A DNA stretch of 64,000 nucleotides. It comes from Microbacterium arabinogalactanolyticum. Its GTDB lineage: Bacteria; Actinomycetota; Actinomycetes; Actinomycetales; Microbacteriaceae. Positions within the stretch are counted from its first letter, which is position 1, and every line of letters starts with the position of its first letter. Made by a program: the position numbers and the translations under genes. Location of the stretch: contig NZ_BRZC01000002.1 in assembly GCF_030268005.1 (NCBI RefSeq), forward strand, positions 1 through 64,000, read 5' to 3'. Below, in pieces: positions 28,406 to 35,866 of this stretch. The notes beneath the pieces are model-generated. The model saw nothing but the letters and a program-made list of their open reading frames with translations, ran no database searches and was not told the DNA's origin.

Positions 28406-28626
28406 TCCGTTGACGCGGCCGTCTACTTGTGGGTCTGCTACTCGACCCTGAAGAAGTGGCGCTCCGAGGGCAGGGCCCCAAGTACGCCAAGATCGGCGGT
28501 TCTGTGCTCTATCGCCCGGCCGACCTCGACGCGTTCGTTGAGTCGAGCTGGTGGCGTGATCATGGGCATCGACCTCGGCGCGATCACGGACCCGCAGTTC
28601 AACGCCGACATGGACTGCGCCGCTAA
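28406..28626 (+). pseudogene. Frameshifted excisionase/AlpA-type helix-turn-helix gene
   Basis: Two frames join into one MerR-like HTH_17 domain. The first reads AAVYLWVCYSTLKKWRSEGR and the second continues GPKYAKIGGSVLYRPADLDA. The switch lies at about 28468-28476 (GAGGGCAGGGCCCCAAG) and is explained by loss of one G. After repair the product would be a typical small excisionase, SYSTLKKWRSEGRGPKYAKI-like. No start codon is evident upstream, so the 5' end may also be lost. Its presence supports a decayed integrative element. Confidence 0.65.
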
Positions 28627-28733
28627 AGCAGTATGCGGCCCGCGCGGTTGGCGAGATGCTCGCAGAGGACCCTGGCCTCACCTCTTCCGAGCTGCACCGG
28701 GCACTCGTCAAGAAGGCGGAGCTGGCCGGTTAG
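28562..28733 (+). pseudogene. Frameshifted small island ORF
   Basis: ATG 28562 opens MGIDLGAITDPQFNADMD. The natural continuation KQYAARAVGEMLAEDP, ending SSELHRALVKKAELAG at TAG 28731, is in another frame. One extra A in GCTAAAGCAG (near 28621-28630) accounts for the shift. The restored product would have about 56 residues with a helical C-terminus. The function is unknown. It follows the broken excisionase closely, so both genes decayed in one small operon. Confidence 0.5.
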
Positions 28734-28782
28734 GCCAGCAGCTTCGGCCAGTAGCGGACGCTTCGACAAACATCGTGCGAGA

Positions 28783-28807
28783 CCCCTGCAGAAATGTTCA
28801 GCAGGGG
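28783..28807 (+). terminator. Hairpin upstream of the fused R-M gene
   Basis: CCCCTGC (28783-28789) pairs with GCAGGGG (28801-28807) across an 11-base loop and is followed by CCTTGTTG. It probably ends transcription from the small decayed operon and insulates the downstream gene. Confidence 0.5.
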
Positions 28808-28921
28808 CCTTGTTGCCCGAAGGTGGAGAGTTGTCTGTGTTGCCCGTTGAGCGCTCGATAGTCTGGCATGGATGTGCACGCCACTCCCCGGTGGTGCAAT
28901 TCCAACCACTAGGAGGCCAGG

Positions 28922-31552
28922 ATGGCGACCGCGCCCAACCGTCGAAGCGCTGATGTTCGTCCGACCTTGAACGAGGACGGGAAGTACATCTGCCTGACGG
29001 ACGGGACGCTGCTACCGGCCACGCCCGAAGAAGCCGTCCGGCAGGGTTTCATAGCCGTGCTGCGCAACGAGTACGGCTACCCGGCAAATCGCATCAAGCG
29101 CGAGGTGCCGATCTATCACGGCAGCAGTGAGCTCAAGGGCCACGACGGTGCTCCTGTGCGTGCGGACCTCATCGTCTATGCCAACGCCGCTGCCGCCACC
29201 AGTCGAGATCAGGGTCGAATCACCTTCGTCGTCGAGTGCAAGAAGCCCGACGTGAAGTCCGGGTACGCACAGTTGGTCAGCTATATCTTCTCGACGAACG
29301 CCCCCGGCGGCGTCTGGACGAACGGCATCGACGGTGAGAACGCCGACACCAAGTTCTATCGGGTCGACCGCAAGCTTGAGCAGCTACTCCCGGTGACCGA
29401 GCTTCCCCGTGCGGACGAGACCTGGGGCTCGGTCAACCGTCGGAAGAAGTCCGAACTCGAGAAGCCGCACGACATCCGCCGCCTCTTCCGCTTGTGCAAC
29501 AGCAAGCTGTACGGCCGCGGCATGGAGAACTATGATTTTGACATCACCATGGACATGGTGCGGATCCTGCTCGCCAAGATCCAGGACGAGTCCTCTCCCG
29601 GTGAATACCCGGCGTTCTACATCTCGCAGGAGGAGTACGAGACCACTGAGGGCCGCGAAGCCGCCTCTACCCGTGTCCGTGATCTCTTCGAGGCTTTCGC
29701 CGAACGGCATCGCGAGGTCTTTCCCGAAGGCGAAAAGATCGAGGTCCCAGACGCGGCGATCGCCGAGGTCATCACTGTGCTTCAACCCTGGACTCTCGTG
29801 GTTGGCTACCAAGATGCCGACGACTGGGACGTCATGGGCGCGGCGTACGAGCAGTACACGCACCAGAACCTCAAGCGGCAACGAGGGCAGTTCTTCACTA
29901 ACCGCCTGATCGTCTCGGCCATGGTCAAGATCGCTGATCCAAAGGTCGGCGAGAAGGTCCTCGACCCGGCTGGCGGATCCGGTGGGTTCGTTACTGCTGC
30001 GTTCCGATACATCCGGCAGGCTGTGCTTGATTCGACGCTGCCTGGCAGCCCCCAGCGTGAGCGCCAATTGGACAACGCCAAGAACGACATCTTCCTCTCC
30101 GAGATCACTCCTCGTCTGGTCAAACTCGCCAAGACCGCGATGCTGCTCAATGGCGATGGTCACGCCGGCATGACGAGGGGGAACTCGCTGGGTCCGTACG
30201 AGCAGCTCGATCCCTGGATCCAGTCGCGATGCTCGCGCGGCGTACCCAAGGTAATCCTGTCCAACCCACCGTTCGCAGGTCAGGGCGAGTCCCGCATCTC
30301 CGATCCCCAGATCCTCACGCAGTACGAAACGGCCAAGCGTGAGGTGGTCTCGAAGGTCACCGGTGTGCCCAGTACCGAGCTCATGGCTCAGCAGAGTCCC
30401 GAGTTGCTTTTCTTCGAGCGCGCACTCGATTGGCTCGCCGATGGTGGCCGCATGGGTATCGTCCTGCCCAAGGCCTTCTTGGACACCACTCTCGCGCTAC
30501 GGGCGCGCGAGCTGCTCTTTGAATACGCCTACCTCGACGGCGTGATAACGCTCCACAAGGACTCGTTCCAGCCTGACACCGGTGTGCGCACCTGCATCGT
30601 CTTCCTGACAAAGAAGACCTCCGAGCAACGACAGCAGCCCGACGACGACTACGACATCTTCATGGCCGTCTCGCAGAAGGTCGGTCAGACCTCCGAGGGC
30701 GTCCCGATCTTCGTGATCGGCGACGACGGCACCCCAACAACCGAGATTGACCATGACCTCGACGACATCGTCGACGACTTCAAAGCCCTGAAGTCCGGCG
30801 ATCTCGTACCGTCGCAGTTCCGCTACGCCGTCAAACGATCGGACATCGACAGCCGACTGAACATCAACCCGCAGTTCTACTCGCCGCACTTGAATGAGTC
30901 GATCGCGACCGTGCGACGGTTCGACGAGCTCGACGGCTGGTCGGTAACCACGCTGGGGCAGCTCGAACGCGGTATCTCGATCTTCAAGGGGCCTCGACTC
31001 AAGACCGAAAACGTGATCGTTCCCAATGAGACTGCGGGAGACAACGTCGTCGGATACTTCACGCCGTCCGCCATGCTTCAGGACAAGCGTGACTCGGCCA
31101 AGTACGTCGACCTCGCCAAAGCGAGCCCGAAACAGATTCGCGACTTCGACACCGTCACTGTGCACGAGGGTGACCTGCTCCTTACCCGTTCAGGGTCGAT
31201 CGGTCGGTTGGCCTACGTGTCGAGCGTCATGGACGGGCAGATCGTCTCGGACGACATGATCCGTGTGCGGGTACCGTCCCAAGCCGTGCGCGCCTACGTA
31301 GCCGCCTTCCTGCTGTCAGACAACGCAGCTGCGCAGATGCTCATGAACGAGTATGGCTCGATTCAGCAGCACCTCGAGCCCTCCCACGTACGTAATCTCC
31401 TCGTCCCTGTGCCTAATGATTGGGCTGATGCTGTCGACCTCATCGCCAACGGTGAAGCTTTCATGCGTGCGAAAGAAGTCTCCGACAGGGCGATGAAGGC
31501 TCTACGGACCAACGGTTTCGACAGCGGAATGAACGGCCTCCTCGGAGACTGA
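28922..31552 (+). CDS. Fused nuclease-like / N6-adenine methyltransferase / specificity protein
   Basis: The protein has 876 residues. Residues ~35-160 resemble the type I R-subunit N-terminal nuclease domain (HSDR_N): Asp82 in ADLIVYA and Glu105-Cys-Lys107 in VVECKKP form a PD-(D/E)xK pattern. Residues ~300-600 are an HsdM-type methyltransferase, with SAM motif DPAGGSGGF (348-356) and catalytic NPPF (448-451). The last ~240 residues resemble an HsdS target-recognition region (GWSVTTLGQLERGISIFKG; LLLTRSGSIGRLAYV; EPSHVRNLLVPVP). A single chain with R-, M- and S-like parts suggests a type IIG/IIL-like enzyme. RBS AGGAGG (28911-28916). No separate hsdR or hsdS lies nearby. Confidence 0.85.
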   Translation: MATAPNRRSADVRPTLNEDGKYICLTDGTLLPATPEEAVRQGFIAVLRNEYGYPANRIKREVPIYHGSSELKGHDGAPVRADLIVYANAAAATSRDQGRITFVVECKKPDVKSGYAQLVSYIFSTNAPGGVWTNGIDGENADTKFYRVDRKLEQLLPVTELPRADETWGSVNRRKKSELEKPHDIRRLFRLCNSKLYGRGMENYDFDITMDMVRILLAKIQDESSPGEYPAFYISQEEYETTEGREAASTRVRDLFEAFAERHREVFPEGEKIEVPDAAIAEVITVLQPWTLVVGYQDADDWDVMGAAYEQYTHQNLKRQRGQFFTNRLIVSAMVKIADPKVGEKVLDPAGGSGGFVTAAFRYIRQAVLDSTLPGSPQRERQLDNAKNDIFLSEITPRLVKLAKTAMLLNGDGHAGMTRGNSLGPYEQLDPWIQSRCSRGVPKVILSNPPFAGQGESRISDPQILTQYETAKREVVSKVTGVPSTELMAQQSPELLFFERALDWLADGGRMGIVLPKAFLDTTLALRARELLFEYAYLDGVITLHKDSFQPDTGVRTCIVFLTKKTSEQRQQPDDDYDIFMAVSQKVGQTSEGVPIFVIGDDGTPTTEIDHDLDDIVDDFKALKSGDLVPSQFRYAVKRSDIDSRLNINPQFYSPHLNESIATVRRFDELDGWSVTTLGQLERGISIFKGPRLKTENVIVPNETAGDNVVGYFTPSAMLQDKRDSAKYVDLAKASPKQIRDFDTVTVHEGDLLLTRSGSIGRLAYVSSVMDGQIVSDDMIRVRVPSQAVRAYVAAFLLSDNAAAQMLMNEYGSIQQHLEPSHVRNLLVPVPNDWADAVDLIANGEAFMRAKEVSDRAMKALRTNGFDSGMNGLLGD

Positions 31553-31752
31553 AAGAAGCTATACCTAGTCCCCTCGAACGGGTCGACTAGAGCCTGAATC
31601 TCATGCTCCGCGCACACGAACGCGATCCTCGCGCCGTGCTCGTCGGAACCGACCGAGGGGTCGGGCTGGCAGTCGCCGCCGCCGACCGAGCACGTCCGGT
31701 AGTCGTCACTGATGGGCACGCCGCCTACGCTGTCTCTCTCCTCGTAGGCCAT
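31363..31752 (-). CDS. Small hypothetical gene running into the R-M gene
   Basis: A minus-strand frame from ATG 31752 begins MAYEERDSVGGVPISDDYRT and continues with CSVGGGDC and GARIAFVCAEHEIQALVDPF, giving four cysteines that could bind metal. This first ~65-residue part looks like a genuine small protein. The remaining ~65 residues lie antisense to the 3' end of the fused R-M gene and look like read-through after loss of the native stop. The gene is therefore probably truncated by rearrangement at about 31565. Confidence 0.45.
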   Translation of the reverse strand: MAYEERDSVGGVPISDDYRTCSVGGGDCQPDPSVGSDEHGARIAFVCAEHEIQALVDPFEGTRYSFFQSPRRPFIPLSKPLVRRAFIALSETSFARMKASPLAMRSTASAQSLGTGTRRLRTWEGSRCC

Positions 31753-31994
31753 GCCTGTAGACCCTGCTGGTTGCCCGCGGAGAGCCCATGGATGCTCAGA
31801 GCGGGACTCGTCTCCCAGCAACGGTACGAGCTAGCGCTTGAGAAATTCCCGAACCTGAAAGCGCTGTCGCGGGCCCTCCCATTGTCTGCGTTCAAGGGAT
31901 ATGCCCAGTACCCGGCGTCCGTCCGGGCCGCGCTCGACCCCATCAATGCGCGCCGCGAGTCATGGCCGACAACAGAACAGCGCCCTCGTCGGCC
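31753..31994. other. Remnant region without an intact gene
   Basis: On the plus strand a frame ending at TAG 32007 reads ELALEKFPNLKALSRALPLS and YAQYPASVRAALDPINARRE, which looks like the C-terminus of a real protein, but no matching N-terminus is found. I read it as a gene fragment. No promoter or RNA is seen. Confidence 0.3.
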
Positions 31995-32531
31995 TCAGCT
32001 CACGTAGACCTTCGGCCCGAGCATCGGCAGTGGCCTGCCGGGCGGGCTCGGATGCCGAGGGTTCCCCTCTTGCGTCAACGGGTCCCACGTGAACACCTTC
32101 ACTCCCATCCGGTCGAGCAGCGCCTGCACGTCGAGCTTCGCGCGCTTTAGAGTCCTGTGCGGCATGTTGCCCCATGCGCCGAGCACCTCGGTCGTGCCGT
32201 GTCTCAGTAGCACCTGCTCGATCGCCGCGCAGTTCAGCGCCGACAGCGCCGGGTCGTAAGTCGATAGCTGGCTCGGCCTGGGCGAGCGCTCGGGATACAG
32301 GTTTAGCATCACCCAGCCCGAGTACCCGCGGCGCACGCTCGCCTCGATGAGCCTGTTCACGGTCCTGTCGGCCTGCGTCTCCGCCGCGTGCGAGGGGTTC
32401 ATGCCGATCGCGATGAGAGGCGGCGCGCCCGTGCTCGCTCTCGACGCGTTGCCCAGCGCGAAGCGATGCGAGTCCACGCCGGGGTCCGGGTCCCAGAAGT
32501 CGGGCTCGTGGCCCGCGAGGTACTCGATCAT
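31995..32531 (-). CDS. DUF1643 family protein
   Basis: The protein has 178 residues. The family signature is visible: IAIGMNPSHAAETQADRTVN, GYSGWVMLNLYPERSPRP, LGAWGNMP and NPRHPSPPGRP near the C-terminus. DUF1643 proteins are common on phages and islands, and no biochemical role is established as far as I know. Start 32531 was chosen because it overlaps the stop of the upstream DUF3644 gene as ATGA. ATGs at 32561 and 32606 lie further inside that gene. Confidence 0.8.
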   Translation of the reverse strand: MIEYLAGHEPDFWDPDPGVDSHRFALGNASRASTGAPPLIAIGMNPSHAAETQADRTVNRLIEASVRRGYSGWVMLNLYPERSPRPSQLSTYDPALSALNCAAIEQVLLRHGTTEVLGAWGNMPHRTLKRAKLDVQALLDRMGVKVFTWDPLTQEGNPRHPSPPGRPLPMLGPKVYVS

Positions 32532-33610
32532 GATGAGGACGCTTTGGCGGGCTTCGGCCATGGCTCCCGCCCGGTCATCTCTAGAAAGCCCTCTGGCGTC
32601 GAGCACTTCTTGATCAGGCGCTGAACCCAGGCCTTCGTGTACCTGTAGGTCTTCGTGGGTTCGTCGTACTCGCAGAAGTCCGTGTTCGTCCGGGATGGAT
32701 TGGCGTCGCCGTTGGGTGGGCGGATCTTCGCCTTCTTCCAGGAGTCCGTGAAGTGCGCCATGTTGAACACGTACGGTATCGCTGCCTGGATCTCCTTCAC
32801 GGCGTTCGCCGGCATCACGCGGCCCAGACCCGAGACGTTCTGCTTCCTGTCGCGGACGATCACCTGGCCTCGACGTCCGAGCTCCTCGGCGAACGCGCGT
32901 TCTTCTTCCGTCATGTCGTCATACTTCGTGAACTGCATCGCGATCGCGTCGGGGTCCTTCGGCGCGAGCTCAACGATCGCCCTGATCCTGAACTCGTAGC
33001 GCGAGTCGCTCGTGATCGAATCGTCCAGGCCGGCTTCGTAGCTCGTCATGAAGCTCTTGATGTCCTGCGGCAGCGTGCTTTTGAACTTCCTCAGCGCTTG
33101 CTCGCCTTCGGACGTGAAGGTGCCGACGAAGATCGGGACCCTAAGGCGCATGGCCAGCGACTGGTGGTCGCCGAACTGCTCCGTCAGCTCGGTCTCGAAG
33201 TTGACAAGCAGCGCATGGGCGTGGCCGGCGAGGTTCAGCATCAGCGCCTCGTCTGCGTGCGCGTGCCGGTGCTCCAGACGGTTTCGCAACTTGATGAACA
33301 GGGAGAGGTTCGCGCGCACCGGATTGGCGTCGGAGGGCCAGCGCTCCTTCATCGAGCGCTCGAGCTCCCAGCGCTTCGCCTCCCCGTCGATCTTGAGCAG
33401 CCTCTTCTTGAACTGGGGGTCCCAGTAGCGGAAGTCCACGTCGTCGCGAATGAACTGGGCATGCAGCAGGTACAGCCACGCCAGGTGCATGTGGATCACG
33501 AAGCCCTCGAACGAGCGCGACTCCGCCGGGTCGTTGTACAGCCGCACCGCCAGGCACGCCTCTTCCATGCTCGCCTCGAGAGTCGTCTGCCATCGGGGTG
33601 GTCGCGCCAT
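32528..33610 (-). CDS. DUF3644-type protein with HEPN-like motif
   Basis: The protein has 360 residues. The N-terminal half is helical (SMEEACLAVRLYNDP; FEGFVIHMHLAWLYLLHAQF) and resembles DUF3644. LFIKLRNRLEHRH contains Arg109-x4-His114, fitting the R-x4-6-H motif of HEPN RNases. A Gly/Pro-poor middle and a basic C-terminus (TKAWVQRLIKKCSTPEGF, like a DUF3644 C-terminal part) follow. Its stop overlaps the DUF1643 start (ATGA), so the two are probably made together. Role in defence or as a toxin is inference from motif and island context. Confidence 0.75.
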   Translation of the reverse strand: MARPPRWQTTLEASMEEACLAVRLYNDPAESRSFEGFVIHMHLAWLYLLHAQFIRDDVDFRYWDPQFKKRLLKIDGEAKRWELERSMKERWPSDANPVRANLSLFIKLRNRLEHRHAHADEALMLNLAGHAHALLVNFETELTEQFGDHQSLAMRLRVPIFVGTFTSEGEQALRKFKSTLPQDIKSFMTSYEAGLDDSITSDSRYEFRIRAIVELAPKDPDAIAMQFTKYDDMTEEERAFAEELGRRGQVIVRDRKQNVSGLGRVMPANAVKEIQAAIPYVFNMAHFTDSWKKAKIRPPNGDANPSRTNTDFCEYDEPTKTYRYTKAWVQRLIKKCSTPEGFLEMTGREPWPKPAKASSS

Positions 33611-33708
33611 GCCACGAGGCTATCGGCAGCCTCTGACAAACGAGCGTTTTGTGAGAGGACCTGCCTCCTGCGCGCAGGACTCCCTATGCCGACGCGAACC
33701 GCTGAAGG

Positions 33709-33951
33709 TAGGTAGTGTCGCCCGTGACGCGGTCGCGGGCGGGCTGGATCAGCGCGCGACGCCCGCGCGAGCCATAGAGGCTCCCTCTTGAAGAAGCTGT
33801 CCGGCCGCACAGTGCATGCGTCTGCCAGCGCCATGCGCCACTCCGAGAGCGTCGCATCCTTCGGGCGAGGAGCGAGGCCGAGGTGTATGCACCGGTAGCG
33901 GTATCGCTCGGATACCGACGGGCCCGCCGGCCGCGCGGTGATCCGCCTCAT
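33709..33951 (-). pseudogene. Possible frameshifted small gene, minus strand
   Basis: From ATG 33951 the frame reads MRRITARPAGPSVSERYRYR and continues LGLAPRPKDATLSEWRMALA up to about 33785. The protein-like continuation (ALIQPARDRVTGDTTYLQRF then stop) is in a different frame ending near 33709. This looks like one small gene broken by a single indel. The function is unknown. The length is about 80 residues after repair. Confidence 0.35.
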
Positions 33952-34078
33952 TACGGTAGGAGATTTCTCAAGCTCGCGACCGCGTCCTGAGATCGAGAAA
34001 TCCGCGGCGTACTCCAGTGGGTCACCCCAGATATCGCGGTCTCTCAGATTTCTTTGATGCCCCTAGCGTCCCCGAAAA
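33952..34078. other. Non-coding right end of island
   Basis: No gene is seen here. GATTTCTC (33962-33969) and GAGAAATC (33995-34002) form an inverted repeat, and AGATTTCT recurs at 34046-34053. Such repeats near an attachment site can be excisionase or integrase sites, but no factor can be named. Confidence 0.35.
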
Positions 34079-34117
34079 TGTCACCGCTAGTGTCACCGCT
34101 AGACGCCGGACGTCACC
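34079..34117 (+). repeat. Right array of (T/C)GTCACC boxes
   Basis: Boxes lie at 34079 (TGTCACC), 34091 (TGTCACC) and 34111 (CGTCACC). Spacing 12 then 20 is identical to the left array. It lies 103 bases inside the attR core. These are candidate arm-type integrase sites. Confidence 0.6.
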
Positions 34118-34219
34118 GGAATCGAGGGGAACTACCGGGAACCGCGATCGTCCGCGTGCCCTACTCCGGTATGACATCTAAGGCTATGGAGCGTCCGTGA
34201 CATAGATCACATCGCTGGC

Positions 34220-34255
34220 TCAAGGGGTCGCAGGTTCAAATCCTGTCAGCCCGAC
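34220..34255 (+). repeat. attR core: 36-bp tRNA-Pro 3' copy
   Basis: This is an exact 36-base copy of 28099-28134. It is only the 3' half of the tRNA gene, without 5' half or promoter, so it is a scar of integration and not a functional tRNA. Confidence 0.92.
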
Positions 34256-34313
34256 GTAAACGCACGAGGAGGGTCTCGATCCGCAAGGATCGGGGCCCTC
34301 CTCGTGCGTTTAC
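34256..34313 (+). terminator. Original tRNA-Pro terminator, displaced by the island
   Basis: A perfect 18-bp stem (GTAAACGCACGAGGAGGG, 34256-34273, with complement 34296-34313) contains an inner GATCC-GCAA-GGATC hairpin. It abuts the attR core, where the terminator of the uninterrupted tRNA gene would be. Confidence 0.85.
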
Positions 34314-34440
34314 TCGCACCTGTGAAGAGGGGCCACGCGGCGCCGAGAGGCTCCGCGCGCCGCCTCTGCGCGCAACGCGAACCGATCTCGACGCCGGGCG
34401 GCGCGTGGAGGGCGCCGTGGGGATGCAGCCCGACCGAAAC

Positions 34441-34490
34441 AGAATGAGGAGGGTCTCGATCCGCAAGGGTCGGGCCCTCCTCATTCTTTT
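34441..34490 (+). terminator. Second, related terminator
   Basis: AGAATGAGGAGGG (34441-34453) pairs with 34475-34487 and is followed by TTTT. The core GAGGAGGGTCTCGATCCGCA is shared with the hairpin at 34256, so the pair looks like a tandem duplication. The upstream bases CAGCCCGAC also resemble a tRNA-Pro 3' end. Confidence 0.8.
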
Positions 34491-34794
34491 GCTCGCCCTC
34501 TGGCGAAGAGGGCGCCGTGGCGATGGGGCCCAGCCGGTGCATCGCGCAGCGCTGCGGTGGTGATCACGTTGAGCAGTGAGGCAGCTCAGCCCAAGGAGTA
34601 CTCCGCAGCCGAGAAGAGGCCAGGACCATCGGCAAGAACGTGGGCGGACCACCGCGCGACGGGCCTCATCCGAGAATCGCCGAAGAAGTTTGTGACATCT
34701 GCCGCGCTGGCACCGTCTCATCTGTAGAGCGTGGTTCTCGCTCTTTCGATGGAGCGGCCCTGGGCCGGTCCGCTGACACATGGAGGTTGAACTG
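34491..34794. other. Gap before the Asp23 cluster
   Basis: No convincing gene is seen here. A 55-codon frame from GTG 34560 to TAG 34727 lacks an RBS and family features. The promoter of the Asp23 cluster must lie here, but no clear -35/-10 pair stands out; an alternative sigma factor (for example the one encoded in the cluster) may be used. Confidence 0.4.
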
Positions 34795-35292
34795 ATGGCT
34801 GCGGATGAGAAGAACGTGGGCTTCCCCGAGGCTGACGCATCGGCCACGGGTGCCGTCAAGAGCACGTCGCGCGTCGACCGCCCGGACGCGGCGGGACGCA
34901 CGGCTCCGGCCGGTGCCTCGGCAGGGCGCACCACCATCGCCGACGGCGTGGTCGCCAAGGTCGCCGGCATCGCCGCGCGCGAGGTGTCCGGAGTGTATGC
35001 ACTGGGCGGGGGCGGCGCCCGTGCGCTCGGCGCGATCCGTGACGCCGTGAACGCGACCGACCTGACCCAGGGCGTGAAGGTCGAGGTCGGTGAGACCCAG
35101 GCGGCCGCCGACATCACGATCGTCGTCGAGTACCCGTCCCCGATCCAGGACGTGGCCGAGAACGTCCGCGCCGCCGTGGCGGACGCGATCACCCGTCTTG
35201 TCGGTCTTCAGGTCGTCGAGGTGAACGTCGACGTGAACGACGTGCATCTGCCCGACGACGGCGACGCCGACGCCGAGTCCCGCGTCTCATGA
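34795..35292 (+). CDS. Asp23/Gls24 family envelope stress protein
   Basis: The protein has 165 residues. After a disordered ~45-residue N-terminus, the Asp23 core runs from TTIADGVVAKVAGIAAREVS through GVKVEVGETQAAADITIVV to VVEVNVDVNDVHLPDD. Asp23 proteins of Gram-positives sit at the membrane through an AmaP anchor, and an AmaP-like gene lies 1.6 kb downstream. RBS GGAGG lies 8 bases before ATG 34795. The stop overlaps the next start (ATGA). Confidence 0.9.
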   Translation: MAADEKNVGFPEADASATGAVKSTSRVDRPDAAGRTAPAGASAGRTTIADGVVAKVAGIAAREVSGVYALGGGGARALGAIRDAVNATDLTQGVKVEVGETQAAADITIVVEYPSPIQDVAENVRAAVADAITRLVGLQVVEVNVDVNDVHLPDDGDADAESRVS

Positions 35293-35480
35293 ACACGACG
35301 CTGACCGGTGCCCTGATCGGGGCGGTGCTGGCGTTCGCCGCGCTGCTCTTCGGATTCTGGGGGTTCCTCCTCGTGGCGATCCTCATGGGGATCGGTGCGC
35401 TGGCGGGACGCGTGCTGTCCGGTCAGTTGGACCTCCGCGCCCTCGCGGGGGCGTTCAGCGGGAGGCGCACGTCAGCATGA
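35289..35480 (+). CDS. DUF2273-type small membrane protein
   Basis: The protein has 63 residues, with two adjacent hydrophobic segments (GALIGAVLAFAALLFGFWGF and LLVAILMGIGALAGRVL) and a short basic tail. This matches the DUF2273 proteins that accompany Asp23/AmaP genes. ATGA overlaps on both sides tie it to its neighbours. Confidence 0.85.
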   Translation: MNTTLTGALIGAVLAFAALLFGFWGFLLVAILMGIGALAGRVLSGQLDLRALAGAFSGRRTSA

Positions 35481-35866
35481 GCAGCACGATGAGCGCTGAT
35501 GGAGCGCTGCGTACACCTGCCGACGTCGTGCCGGGACTGCGTGGTACGGTCCGCGTGCGCGAGCGGGCGATCGACAAGGTCGTCCGCGAGGCGTCGGCCG
35601 GAGCCATCGGCGTTCCGCGCGACGAGGTCGCAGTCGACGTCTCGGACTGGGGACGCGGAGTGGCCGTGGGCATCGCAGCGAAGCTGCCGGTGCCCAGCCT
35701 GTCCGACCAGGACGAGATCCACTCTGCGCTCCCGGTCCTCGACCGCGTCCGCGGCCTTCAGTCCGCGATCGCCGAGGAGCTGGCTCGACTGACCGGGCGC
35801 GAGATCACCCGCGTCTCGTTCACCGTGACCGGTGCCGTGATCGCCGAACGAAGGCGGGTGAGGTAG
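35477..35866 (+). CDS. Asp23/Gls24-like protein
   Basis: The protein has 129 residues. It has the same fold pattern as the first Asp23 gene: VRVRERAIDKVVREASAGAI, a beta stretch VAVDVSDWGRGVAVGIAAKL, then an amphipathic helix and REITRVSFTVTGAV. It is a second, diverged paralogue. The next gene starts on the base after its TAG stop. Confidence 0.75.
   Translation: MSSTMSADGALRTPADVVPGLRGTVRVRERAIDKVVREASAGAIGVPRDEVAVDVSDWGRGVAVGIAAKLPVPSLSDQDEIHSALPVLDRVRGLQSAIAEELARLTGREITRVSFTVTGAVIAERRRVR

Noticed and set aside
28242..28490. 82-codon minus-strand frame in the island
   Set aside because: Protein-like only in part, overlaps the broken excisionase, no RBS; kept only as a note in the gap description.
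34220..34255. Second tRNA-Pro gene
   Set aside because: Only the 3' half is present; no acceptor 5' strand, D-arm or anticodon loop.
34560..34727. 55-codon frame before the Asp23 cluster
   Set aside because: GTG start without RBS and no recognisable features; occupies the likely promoter region.
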